Of a stretch of DNA of 60,000 nt, positions 27,630 through 40,700 are shown piece by piece. The notes below the pieces were generated by a model, which was not told the origin of the DNA, did no database searches, and was given only the letters and a program-made list of their open reading frames with translations. This DNA comes from Hydractinia symbiolongicarpus (taxonomy: Eukaryota > Cnidaria > Hydrozoa > Anthoathecata > Hydractiniidae). The stretch is from the NCBI RefSeq assembly GCF_029227915.1, contig NC_079878.1:13580001-13640000 (forward strand), given 5' to 3'. The translations under genes were made by a program, and so were the position numbers. Each line of letters begins with the position of its first letter. Within the stretch, counting starts at the first letter, position 1.

Positions 27630-28761
27630 TTACATACATATGCCGTCTTTTTTATATATCTTTTTTTGTTCTTCGGTCACATTGATATGATCCGGTAAAA
27701 ACACACGGGGCTCCAGCTTCTTTTTCCGTAAACATTCTTTTCTTACGTGAAAATGTACGGTTGTCATTTTTTTCACACCACTTGGAGCCTTTTCCCCACG
27801 GATTAAGCGTTCCAGCATTGTGACAAGGCAAAAATTGTCGGGGTAAACGATTTCTCTCTTAAATTCTAAGCCACAACCATGACATTTTTTAATACGCTTT
27901 GTGCGTTTCTTGAGTTTTATTATTCCTTTTTCGGCTAATGTAACTGGGACCTAAATTAGACACCATAACTTTTTTTAAAACTTTCTTGCATAAGTTCGCA
28001 AACTATGGTATCACATTTATGAGAATCCAAAGAATAAGTAACTCAGTTTCTTATCATAACTAACTAAAGCCAAAGTTGACGCTTCACAGTTCAGAGAGGT
28101 ATCAATGCTGAGACATTTACAATCTTACATTAGAATCAACTTACGTGTGCCTTAGTTGCATTTGGCGTCTCCAAAGTATGAATATTGACTAAATCTTTAC
28201 ACGAAAACGGATTGTTGCCTTCTTCATTAATGACAACGTTGGTGCAAAGAACGTGATACCAACGTTGGGGAATGCAGTTGTCGCATCGGACCTACAAGGA
28301 AAATACTGTAAACTAAAACTGGAAAACCAATATTAACAAGTTTGTACACACTTTTAATAAAAAATATTTAATTTATGTGTACTAGTCGCAAGCCAGTGCC
28401 ACGCCCTTCGCTAATCACAGCTACCGTTGGCTTACAGAGAGACAGGTGGTCGGCGATTATAATATAGATATGTACCCAACGATCCGTTGTTTGACCCTTG
28501 TTCTTTTTTGGACCATCAAGGGATCCACACAGTCTGCAAAACTTTAAATGCCAGGTCTCATCTTTTTCTAAACCAAAACCAATTTATTAAAGTAGCTACA
28601 TTAAAAATGGAAATATGCTCTAGTCATTAAACGTTTAAAAATTGATGCTTGGTACCTCCCTCTTGAAGCAATTTTCTCACAATGTCATTTCGAAACTCGA
28701 TGACTTCGTTTTTGGTAAATTCAACGGGGATTTTCTGATTGCTCATAATACACTCAGCAAA
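27630..28761 (-). other. C-terminal helix and Cys-rich fingers
   Basis: Exon 28761-28656 completes the protease C-terminal helical part (FAECIMSNQK, IEFRNDIVRKLLQEG). Exons 28567-28476 and 28291-28145 form a PHD-like finger: FCRLCG, then VRCDNC, then WYHVLC, then PFSC. It has the C2-C2-HC pattern but only one clear Cys in the last pair. The final exon (27950-27630, 106 codons plus TAA) is basic (KLKKRTKRIKK) and has a second knuckle, CHGCGLEF with later FHVRKEC, that could bind zinc or DNA. PHD-like fingers have been noted in some Ginger1 transposases, as I recall. Confidence 0.75.
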
Positions 28762-31700
28762 CTAAATACAGCCAAATTTAACTTTTTTATTTACGAAATT
28801 CACATAACGTCCTTAAGAATTATCACAGTAACTTTATTTACCTTTGCGCAAAATATCCCACAAGATACGCTGTCTTGTTGTTTTGCGTGAGGAATCGTTT
28901 GCAGAGGCCATATTTCCTTTAGCCCGTATTTCCTTTCCAGATAGGCACTAAACAAAACCATGAGTTAAAAATTTAGAAATTTGTTAAAATATTGATAGGA
29001 TATACCGTCTGGTGAACTTACTTCCATTTATTTAGCACGCCATTTAACGCGCTAACTTCTTCACCCATAGGATTAAGATGGGAAATCATTTTTTGTTTGG
29101 GGAAAACCGCTGTTAGTGTCCAGTGATAGTTGTGAACATTACACGAGATCAACAGATCGAGCGCCATCAGTTCTTCCTGAAACATTTTCGTGAGAAAATA
29201 TAAAAGTCAAGGCACCTCGCTAATACGATCGTTAGTATATCAGACAATAAATTAATACGTACGATATTTTGCGTGCCCTTTGGCAGATATGTTTCATCTG
29301 TTATCAATTCTCCGGGCGAAGTAACTTTAATGTTTTTCTGAAACCATTAAAATTCCAGAGCTAATTTTAAATTTAGCCTTATTATCCAATTAAAAAAAAG
29401 CATATAGGCTGCAAATATTTCCTTACATCATTCATACTTGTTGCCACTATCTTCAAATACTCGAATATAACATCGTCTCCAACGCTATCCTCCAATGTTT
29501 CTTTCAGTTGGTAGGTTCGAATTTTTGTTTTAGAACCCAGCATGGACAGTATGATATTATTTTCAGGTTGCGCTCTCAACTTCGCCAAAACTATATGCCA
29601 ATTGAAAAGTAAGGTACATTTTTACAAGCTTAGAACTGATCTATAGAAAAATATGATGGACTTACTTTCACTTGTACTAGCATTTACACAACACTTGCTA
29701 ATTTCGTTTGCTAGTAAACAAATAGATAATGTCATTGTTATACTTGTAACATAGATAATATACTTTCAAACTATTATTTGTCAAGTCTACGTGTGTTATA
29801 ATTGTTACCTCTTCTCTGGTCATTTTTATCTAAAAAAACAAATTCAAAGTAAACAATGATAAGAGCTCAAATAAAATTATTCTGACCCAACTTAAGACAC
29901 GACGCGTCTATAAACGGACTGCCCATTTTTAAACACACTGCGCTTGACGGGCCATGGCTAACTTGTGACATCCCCACAGGAGTTTGTGAGTTCGGTGTTT
30001 TTTAATATCTGGCGACAAAGTTAACAACCACAGTATGGTTTGTATTAATCTAGCTAGGTACCTTTTACTTTGATTTTTATCTTACGTCATTTTTTTCACG
30101 TAGGTAAATTTTTAGCGTCTTTTTTGAAAGGGTTAGAGCCCTTTTTCGCAGTTAGGCCTGTCCCATCTTATGACACAGTTTTTTTGAAAGTGCGACAGTC
30201 TTTTGTCAATATTTTACCTGTCCTAACTGCAAACGCACTCTTTAAATAGGTCATCCTGTTTTAATAAGAACCAGTTCCGCATCCAAAGGCCAGCGTACGT
30301 AGTAAGGACAAAACAGAGTCATTTATTTTAATCAATTACAGTACTCACCGAAGTAGTTGGTAATTGTACTATCGGATAATTGATTCATTTCGATGTTAAA
30401 AATGTTGCACTCTGTCACTGGAATCAAAAAGTAGGTTAATAACCGACATAACTTTGATTAACTATGAGAAACATTGTTCCTTATATCCTTTAGTTTGTTT
30501 TTGTCTTTTTTCAAATACTTTCACAAAATGCTCCATGTACGATCCATTTCAAATTCCGTAAAAAATTTTATAGTTATTCTTGTCCACCCCTTCATTCCCT
30601 TGGTAGATTAATGTACAAATATTTCAGTAAAATTTTCGAAGAGTTGTATCCGAAGCACTTACACTCATTATCACCAGTTGTCGTATATCCTAGAAGCAAC
30701 AAGATATAAATTGATCCAAACTACATTTTCAATAAACTGAGACATTCGCGTGCATACCTAAAATGACACAAACACATCAAAATTGCGCAAACGATAATGC
30801 TGTTACCTTTTCTATCGTTATTAATAACGAATTTTATGGAATCGTTAGCGTCTAAAGAGAACAAATATTATATTTTTTTCTCAACAATTAATAAATGTAA
30901 ATTGATCGCTTATAAAGTATATCCATCTTATAGAAACTCAAGCGAGGACTAGCGTAATATTATTATCATTATTATTATTGATTATCAAAATTTATTCATA
31001 AAATGGTGCACTTACTTTCTGCATTTTGTGAGTCTCTGTCCTCTCTTTGTCGGTCGTCACACACTAAAAAGAATAACAAACAATTGGTATAATACCCTGC
31101 ATCCATACTTAATTACCTTAATAGTGCCAACCTCAGACGTAAATAATTTCTGGTTACCTCCATCTTCAACACCATCCACAATTATTACGGAATCACCATC
31201 ACCTGAAGAAAATATGATTTATGCAAATGTGAAAGTGTTATACCACTGTAACAAATAAAACACAGAGTTGTCGTTTTTGGAAAATATAGTCAAACTGGAT
31301 ATGTCTTTATAATAGTAGCCGTATCTCAACTGTTAATTTGTGCGCAAGTCGAAGCAGTACTGAATAGCGATAGCTTCTTAATTTACCGCAAAATTAGTTT
31401 CTTAGTAATAATCCTGCCCAAGTAATTTAATTACTTCATGTTAACAGGCAATCAAAATTTACGAAATATGGATGCAAAAAAAATATACGACGGGCGCGAA
31501 TTCAGGTGCATTTAACCACGGGGTAACGGTTAGTCTATAATTAAATTCTCGCCGTCTTCTTCTCTGTCTGGGACCCAAAGATAGCATCCAAGTAGAGGGA
31601 GCTCTTTGGACCAACCGCAAAGTTATCACAACACCAGGGATTCTATTTGATTAGAAGCCCCAATATTTTGATACGGTATTTTTCATATAAACAGCGTGCC

Positions 31701-34700
31701 TTTGTGGTGTTCTTTTTATAAGTACAAAATGAAGCATTATTCTGAGATACAATATTTTGGAACGTGTTGACTTTACCTGATCGCGTTCACCTCTGTAAGC
31801 ACGCAACCCGGTTTTCCTGATGCAGATAACGATTAATATTTTAATCTTTTAACTCTACACTGATTTTTCAATGACATCAATTAGTTGAACATTAAAATTA
31901 ATTTATAAAATGGCGCACTTACTTTCTGGATTTTGTGTATCTCTGTCTTCTCTTTGTTGGTCGTCACACACTAAATATAATAGTAAAAATTGGTGTATTG
32001 GCTGTACCTATACTAAAGTGGATTGAAACTACTGGATTTTGTCGTAGATAGTTTATGGTTACCTTCGTTTTCAATACCATTCATTAGTTCTACAGCCTCA
32101 GTGTGACCTAAAGAAAAACATTTTACACACATGCGATTGTGTCATGTAACTCTGTAATACAAATAAATGCAGTTTAAGATTCTTCGATGACGTCAAGTAA
32201 TCGAACATCAAAATTTATTTTTAAAATGGCGCACTTACTTTCTGGATTTTGTTTGTCTCTGTCTTCTCTTTGTTGGTCGTCACACACTAAATATAATAGT
32301 AAAAATTGGTGTATTGGCTGTACCTATACTCAAGTGGATTGAAACTACTGGATTTTGTCGTAGATAGTTTATGGTTACCTTCGTTTTCAATACCATTCAT
32401 TAGTTCTACAGCCTCAGTGTGACCTAAAGAAAAACATTTTACACACATGCGATTGTGTCATGTAACTCTGTAATACAAATAAATGCAGTTTAAGATTCTT
32501 CGATGACGTCAAGTAATCGAACATCAAAATTTATTTTTAAAATGGCGCACTTACTTTCTGGATTTTGTTTGTCTCCGTCTTCTCTTTGTTGGTCGTCACA
32601 CACTAAATATAATAGTAAAAATTGGTGTATTGGCTGTACCTATACTCAAGTGGATTGAAACTACTGGATTTTGTCGTAGATAGTTTATGGTTACCTTCGT
32701 TTTCAATACCATTCATTAGTTCTACAGCCTCAGTGTGACCTAAAGAAAAACATTTTACACACATGCGATTGTGTCATATAACTCTGTAATACAAATAAAT
32801 GCAGTTTAATCATTTTTTTTAAGAAAAATACATTTATTGAAATCGAGTTCATTCGTTGCTGATCTTTCGTACGCACTTGGTCTTTAGCCAAAATGGCTAA
32901 TAGTCACATAAACCATAACAATCTTTGTTAAGCATTATCTTTCCTGCTTTCGGAAGAAATTTAAAATATTACAGCGTTAATTACTTTCTGAAATATTCCG
33001 AACTTTGTGTTTGTATCAAAGGAGAAAATTAAGTACATGTTTAGAAAATTATTTAAATTTTAGACCCATTCGCCATGTTGATTGTAACATAAAGTACAGA
33101 TAAGGTTTGAAATCGGATTCATTAAAATCTGTAAGAATGGAACAGGAAAAATATGAACCATGGGAACTATATGTTTGGGAAGACTTGAAAAGTGTTTGAA
33201 TTGTGATATCGATGGGAGATTTTTTCCTTCATATTTTCTTAAGATCGCATTTCTAGGGAAAAAGCGATGTTCTTAAGGATACATTTACATTTATTAAAGC
33301 AATATGTAATAGTTAATATTTAGATCCTTTGTACAAAAAGTTAATTCGTTATTTCATGCATAAAACTAGTAAATGAGATTGCAATGTCTAATTATGTTGT
33401 GACTGAGTCCATAGAGTTAGGCCATAAACGATAATCAAACAATGCAAGATTTGTGAGAATGAGACTACTGGTATTGCGGCATAATTTTATCTAAACATAG
33501 GAAGACTTTCAAAAGTCAATTTAAATATCTATTTTCTTTCGTAAAAATATTTCCCTGCTTCTGCGTTGCGTATAAACACTTTATCTGATTTTTTTTCCAT
33601 TTCTCTATTGTATGGATGCTGTTACGAAAAAAGACCATGTAGGATAGTTAAAAACGTCAGACCTACTTATAAAAAGGAAAACATTTAAAGATGCATTGAA
33701 CTTTGAATGATAGACAATAGAGCGTTTTAGTTCTAAATCAGAGTAAGAACTGCTTTTTTATAGAGTTAAATTGCGAGAAAACCGGAGGAATTTGTTACCT
33801 TTAAATTCAGTGGCATTCAGACTTGCTGAATTATCGTTGTCTCCTAGAGAAAAAAAATTGTTTCTTGCTTGATCTCTATGCCAGCATTGAACTCACTGAT
33901 TTTACACATAGTTTTGTTGATCTGGAACGTACATGTCAAGAACAGATATATATCATCAAATTACCTTCAATAAACTTCTTAACATTCTTTATGTTTATTG
34001 AACCCTTGCAAGCTTTTCCATTCATAGCATTAACAAGAACGTTGCCATTTTCGGTAACACCAGAGATAAGGTAGGGCCCCTTAAATCGGGCTTTTAAGCC
34101 TTTTTTTCTTTGGTTAACAATCAGTACTTTTTCTCCGACCCGATAACTTTTTTGGACTGCCTTTTTTTTAATTCTTTGGTCGTACTGTCGCTTTTGTTTA
34201 TCTTGCGCTGCATTGATGTTCTGAAATATTAAAATGCTCATTTTTACTGCAAAAAGTAATTTCGAACATCATTAGTAAAAACTAAAGCTATGAAATTCAA
34301 CAATCATTTAAGAACCTTTTGCCAATAATGTTTTTATTTACGCTAAAACTATGCCGGTTATTTGACACGTCATGCTGTTATTCTCACGTTTGTCGGCGAA
34401 ACATTTAATTGCCTAAATTAGGTTCTGTTTGGGTTACAGAAGAAATACTGGTTTAAAATAGAATAGAATCTATATTATAATACCCGTAATGTTTGTCTAT
34501 CTGTCACGGAAAATAGTACCGCAAGTAGAGAGACGCAAATAAAGACAGGCAGACCCGTGGATTTTTTTAAGAACCACCGACTAGTCTATATCATCATACT
34601 TCTACACGTCTGTCTGTCGGTCACGCAAAATGGCGGCTTTTTTAACTTGCCGCGAAGTCGTTGAAATAAACAGGGTTTTGATTTACTTCATTTGGTTATA

Positions 34701-37700
34701 CTTTAGTATGCTATTTGTATTTTATTCATTAACTAAAGAGGGAGTTTACAGTTAACTTTTATTGAAAATAAAAATGTTGTCAAAGCGAAAAATTAAACAT
34801 CGTTAAACTTTAACGTACACGGGGCCCCTGACTTGGGTCCAAATAACAACAATTACAAAAATATTTACCTTTCGTATTGTTGCAGTAACCTCTTCTACTT
34901 TTTTGCTGACTATTAACATCTCAGCTTGAATATCTTCAGTGGAAGGTTCCACGAGATTTGTTGCCTTAGAAATAGTAAATAGAAGAATAATTCACAATAA
35001 CAGAAACCAAAGTTTCTTTATGTTATAAAAATGTAATAAAATATAAAATCAAACAGGATAAAAAATTTAGCGTACTAATTGAAATTAAATAAACGTAAAT
35101 GCATGAACAATAGTCTGATTATGCTTAAAAAAATCTGAAACGACGTGATTTCCAAATTGACAATTGTAAAAGTTTTAGGAGTAATTACAAAAGTAAAAAA
35201 AGCGGCAAATCCCATCATAAGAAATCAAAAAAACTATATAAGTACCCCATCAAACTCTTCTTCAAATTTAGGTAGACGCCCTCCAAACATCACTTCAAAT
35301 GGTGATACTTTTGTTGATGTCTGCCTTTCTGTTCTCAACGAAAATAGAACAACATCGAGAAGATCATCCCAATTTGTAGCATTTTCATTTACCAACTTTC
35401 GTAGTTTACTTAATAATTAGAATTAGGTTTATAGCGAAAATGTAAAACAAAATTAAATTAAATTAAAAGTAACGCAAGGACAGTAAAATTTACTTTTTAA
35501 TGTTTTTGTTGGTATTTTCATCTTGGCCATTTGCCTGCGGATGGTAAACAGCTGTCCGACGCCTTTCAATTCCTAGCTGTTCATATAATTCATCATTGAG
35601 CTAAATGTATTGATGGTGCAAGTACTTAAATCTCTCAAAACACCACACAACCTAGAGGGAAAACCTCTGCCCGACTTATTTTAAAGGTATATCTTTATAT
35701 ATAAAAACAAGCAGTTCACGGTGGTTCTTGAGACAAGAGGTGAAATTTTGAAGTTTGATATCAAATTTGTTGAAATGATCATATATTCAAAGACGGGAAG
35801 TCTAATTCCCTCAAATTTGTATTTTATAGACCAGAGTAATACAAATCAACTTTATGTGCAAGAGGGATTTTAAAATTCATTCTTTCAAAAAGAACTAATA
35901 GAAAATTGTATTGTATGCAAGTTTTATATGTCACCTTAGTGAAGTAAAGTACAGGAGGTGTCATTGTGTTCATTTTTTTACTTGGTTTTGTGAAGACCCA
36001 TAAAATTCCTAATATTTGATGACGTAATTTACCAATGTGAACCCTGGTTTATGGACTACGAGGATATCGCTGTATAAATCAGACTGTTTTTTTAGAAAAT
36101 ATTTTTATTTTAGCCTAAACCTGAAATATTGCATACCGATTTTGACCTTGATGCGCGAAAATAATTTTTGCGAAACCAATAATTTTGGCTTAATCGCGCA
36201 ATAAAATTCCGAGAACTTTTTATGATAAGCCTAGTACTTAAAATGAGTTGATACAAAAAACAAATACAGATAAACATGTCTTTACATTCTTAAGAGAATT
36301 TAACATCGCAAAATTAATTAAAATTGGCAATTTTGCTTATCTCAAAAGCGAATTCAAATTCCACAAAAATTTCGTCTGTTAGTAGTTAGTACGTAGTTCT
36401 AGGTAAGTTTCTCTAATTTGTTTACTTTTTATTTTAGATATTTGTAATTCTTGTTTAACTGGATACCACGCGACAATGTGGTGACTGTGTGTTTAACACA
36501 AATATTTTTATTCGAATTGAATCACATCAATGTGTGATCATTGTGTTTTGTTCACCCTGTACAGGTAAGTAATTTCAATTGCTTCTTACCTTATTACAGA
36601 ACTCGCTGCCGTTATCAGACAAGACAGCTTTTGGGATGCCAAATGTTGTAAATATTCTTAACATTTTGTTTGCCACCGTGGTTGCCTCTTTGTTTGGTGC
36701 AGCGTACGCGACCGGCCATTTCGAGAAAAGATCGGTGCAAGTAATAATGTATTTATTCCCCCTCTCTGTTTCCGGCAATGGTCCCACGAAATCAATTCCG
36801 ACAAGCTCCCACACTTTGCTTGTCTAAAATTAATTTGATTGTTGTCATCAGAACAGACAACAGACAGAGAATAATGATATGGCAAGGACACAAAGAGAAA
36901 GAAACAGACCTGAATTGGAACTAACTCTTTTCTTAGAGATGGCAAGCTGCCATGTTTTTGACAAGTAGTGCACTTTTGAACCTTAAAAATAATATTTAAT
37001 TACACGTATTTCACTATTTCAGGTTCTTGCAGCTTGGCAACATATGTAGCAATTTAACAAACCTATTTTGAATTCAAATTTAAGAAAACAAGAAAAACTT
37101 CCTTGGGATACAGTTTATGGTCCACTAAACTTTGTTTCACGTCAAAAGAGCCATATTCGAGGAAATTTAACCAAGTTCCACAAATTTGGAATTAAAATTA
37201 AAGCCCCCGTTATTGAACAACACAACATATTATGTGCCATCGATTAAATATGAAAAAAGATGACAAGAATAAACTTACTCTCTGTCGCAAGTCAGTAGAC
37301 ATATTTGGCCAAAAAAACTTTTCTTTAATTTTCTGAATGGTCTTTGTTTCACCAGGATGACCGCCAATCGGACTATCGTGATTCTCCACGAAGATGATAT
37401 TTTTTTGCTCTTCTGTTGTAACCACTTCAGCAAGAAGTCGCTGCCTGTTTAGGGTTACGTATCTCAGAAGCTTTCCTAAAATATGGACCATATAAAAGCA
37501 CTTGTTCAAAGTCCCTATATAAATTTTGGCCTAACGAAATGGACAGGGTAATAACTGTTTTAAAAAGTCCTATGTTCAAATATATAATCAGTCGGTAACT
37601 CAAGCCCTAAAGGGACTGAAAAAAAATAGTTTGACTTATCAAAGTTCGAGTTAAACGAAGCTCCCCTTTAGTCGAACTTAAATGAGATAATAGTTCGAGT

Positions 37701-40700
37701 TTTTTCTTTAGACAATCTAATACAAACACACACAATATTAACACACCAATCTTATTAATAAGGCATTTTTATTATGGTTTCTTTGAAGAGGCTAGAGAGG
37801 AAACTTACTTGATTTCCTTTCCTCGAGTAAAAAGTTTGTGTTATCCTGAGAAATTAGCCTTAGGAGAGAAAAAAGTTAACGAATGTTCGAGTTAGCCAAG
37901 GTTCGAGTCCAAGGAAACCCATAAAACACTTTAAAATAATGAAAGTTGAAGTTATCCGTTGTTAAATTAAAACATAAATTTAAAATATTAGGTTGACCAA
38001 ATAAACAAAATAGTGTAAGATGTTTTTATTTTTATCTATATTACTAGTTTATATTATAGTACCCGTGCACTGTAACGCAAAATGGAACTGCAGTAGTAGG
38101 ACACAAAAGGCGGTATATAAAGGTGAGGGTGAAACTGTGGATTTATCCATGAGTCGGTGATTAACTTTCTTAACTTGCCTTAGATAAAGTCCAAATACTG
38201 TAGCAAGATGTCACAAGTGTAATCTGATTCCATTCACGTTTTTATACATAATTATCGCATTTTTTTTATAACGTAACTTAGATTAAATTAAATTTCGAGT
38301 CGGCTAATTTTTGCAGACGCCATATTCACGGTTTAATTTCACGGATGATCCGTTTAAAGTATATTTAGAGTGACTTAATGCTCCAGGATAAGCAATTTTT
38401 AAATTTTTCGCGTATGAAACATAATTTACAGTAAAAGTAGTAATTTTTCTAAAACATACAAAACAAAGTTTAAATTATAAGAAATTATCAAAGACATTGC
38501 TGTTTTCGATAGCTAATTTATATTCGAATTTGGAAAAGTTGTCGTCGTCACGATCAATTTTGTGCTGGGCAAAACAGATGTTAATATGGGTGTCATCGAT
38601 CCGTCGAAGTCAGATTGATATTTCTAGCCATTTTTTATGTTGTAATTAGGGTTTAGGTAACATGATAAAACAAAAAAGCTCTGTTCCATATTTGATTACC
38701 TTTTTAACCAACATACTCGTTTCCAGCATCTCTTCGACTTGCCATCCCATTGATATTTTGTGTCTGCCTACTTTTGCGGAGAGCATTTACTTAAAATAAT
38801 TAGGGCGGATTAAATTTCGCGACTATTTTAAAAGCCGCAAAAACTGCGAAATTTAATTTATGGAAAATATAATCCACTTCAGGTAACCCAACGAATTCAG
38901 AAATACAGAAAAAGAGAAATTGATAATTCCTTTTATAATTTAATAAAGGTTTACTGTTAATTTTATTTTTAGTATCTCTACTTTGCTTTGTTTACAGATG
39001 TAATTATAGGCAGTTGCTATAATATATCTTGATAGCATATTTGCAAATGTCCTGCTTGTAGCGATCGCAAGAACATTTTAAGTAAACAAATTGCTAAGAG
39101 GACACTTCCCTGGTCACTTTTTCAGCCGACTTTTCCATCATCATATTCTTCTTGGGCGACTAATTTTCCAGCCAGGACAACGCTGATAGAAAATTACGAC
39201 ATATATCTTACACTCCTTGCATTCCTGGCATACTACTAATGTTGTCTCGTACTTAAGAATTTCATCGCTATGTCAATAATACCATTGCCTGTGTGTTTAA
39301 GATGGGTGCGCGCAGCCGTATGTTGGGTTTCCCTTTCCCCAGCTCTTTGTCCGTCGTACATATTTTTTGCATCCATTTTTGGTGCATTTTTTCCCGCCTG
39401 TCAGCATAAAGTAATAATGTGACTATAATTATAACATAAGTATAATATAATATAATATAATATAATTATTTGCTTGCGTCAGCACATTTTCCGTGACGCC
39501 ATTAGATGCCTAATATCTTTTGTTCTAGAATTTTTACAATCTGTTTAAAGTTTCTGAAAGCTAAGTAAAAGCTTTTTAACATATTTTCCAGTTTTTACAT
39601 GGATCGCAAAAAAATTGCCAATAATTGCCCGAAAATCCGTTTTTTTCAGATTTTTAGGTAAAACCTGATAAAATCGGGAAATCGGATTAGTCACGTGTCC
39701 AAAATATGTTTAATGATTCTTCTTGCTGAAAAAAAGTTATGTTGCAAATTTCAAGTTCTAAGGATAATCCTAACAAGAGTTGTTATAATTTCCTCATTAT
39801 AAGAATTTCATAGAGATTTTTAGGGGTAGTTTAGAGTAATGGCCAATATCAAAGCCCCTGAAAGATATGGGACCTGAAAATTTAGCATGCAGGTTTCTAA
39901 TAGATAAATATTGAAATTCATTAAGTATCATAGCCATATAGCATAGCAATAAGGAGCTATAAAAATGCCGTCAGGGAGGGGGGGCGGGCGAATAGGGTTA
40001 AAATAGGGTTAATAAAATAAAAATTAACAAAATCGGATCCCTGAGACCCACTTCTTAAGGTTTGGGCCTTCTAGGATCCTACAGTTATATTATCCAATAA
40101 TTTTATGGGCTCTTTTTACGCCGGCTCTAAATACATATCGGCCCTATTTACGTCGGCCGTAATTCCTCTACTCGAGAAATTAGGTCTAGCGCCATCCATG
40201 ACCTATTGTGCGCCAGTCAAAAAGTAAGGGAACAAAAAATATTTATTTCTTTGCCCTGATTACCACCTCTTTCCTGTTGTTTATTAGTATTTTGTTTACT
40301 TTTGCAAAACACGCACGAAGAACAGGATGGAAGCATTGTTTTCCTTGAAACTTTGGTCAAACGCAACAATGATACCATTTCAGTTTCAGTGTATCTTAAA
40401 CCAACACACATTGACTATTACTATTTTGAGCGAAACGCATGAAAATTTACGCGGATAATGTAATACTATTAAAAACCTTTTGTAAATTTTTTATATTTTT
40501 AAACGATTTTTTGCATAGTTAGGTATTGCATGCACTTTTTCACTTTAAACATAGTTTATAAGAACGGTAAGGCTGATATTTTGCCAAAAAATAAGAACAT
40601 AAGAAAGGTCAGCCTGTATTCCCTCATAATTTTCAAGAAAAAAATAAGGTCCAGAATCACAAAGCAATTATTTCTGAAAAGGCTATTATTTTCCTTCTAC

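Noticed and set aside
30700-30760. Extra microexon after an acceptor near 30,759 (reads GMHANVS)
   Set aside because: No usable donor before an in-frame stop; the phase works without it.
38700-38789. Possible alternative first exon on the minus strand (ATG, then GRHKISMGWQVEEM, donor GTAATC)
   Set aside because: It ends in phase 0, whereas exon 2 needs a phase-1 partner. The exon at 41,077-40,942 fits both phase and family sequence.
39974-40012. Two tagggtta words next to a G-rich run, telomere-like
   Set aside because: Only two copies with an A-rich interruption; far too few for telomeric repeats.
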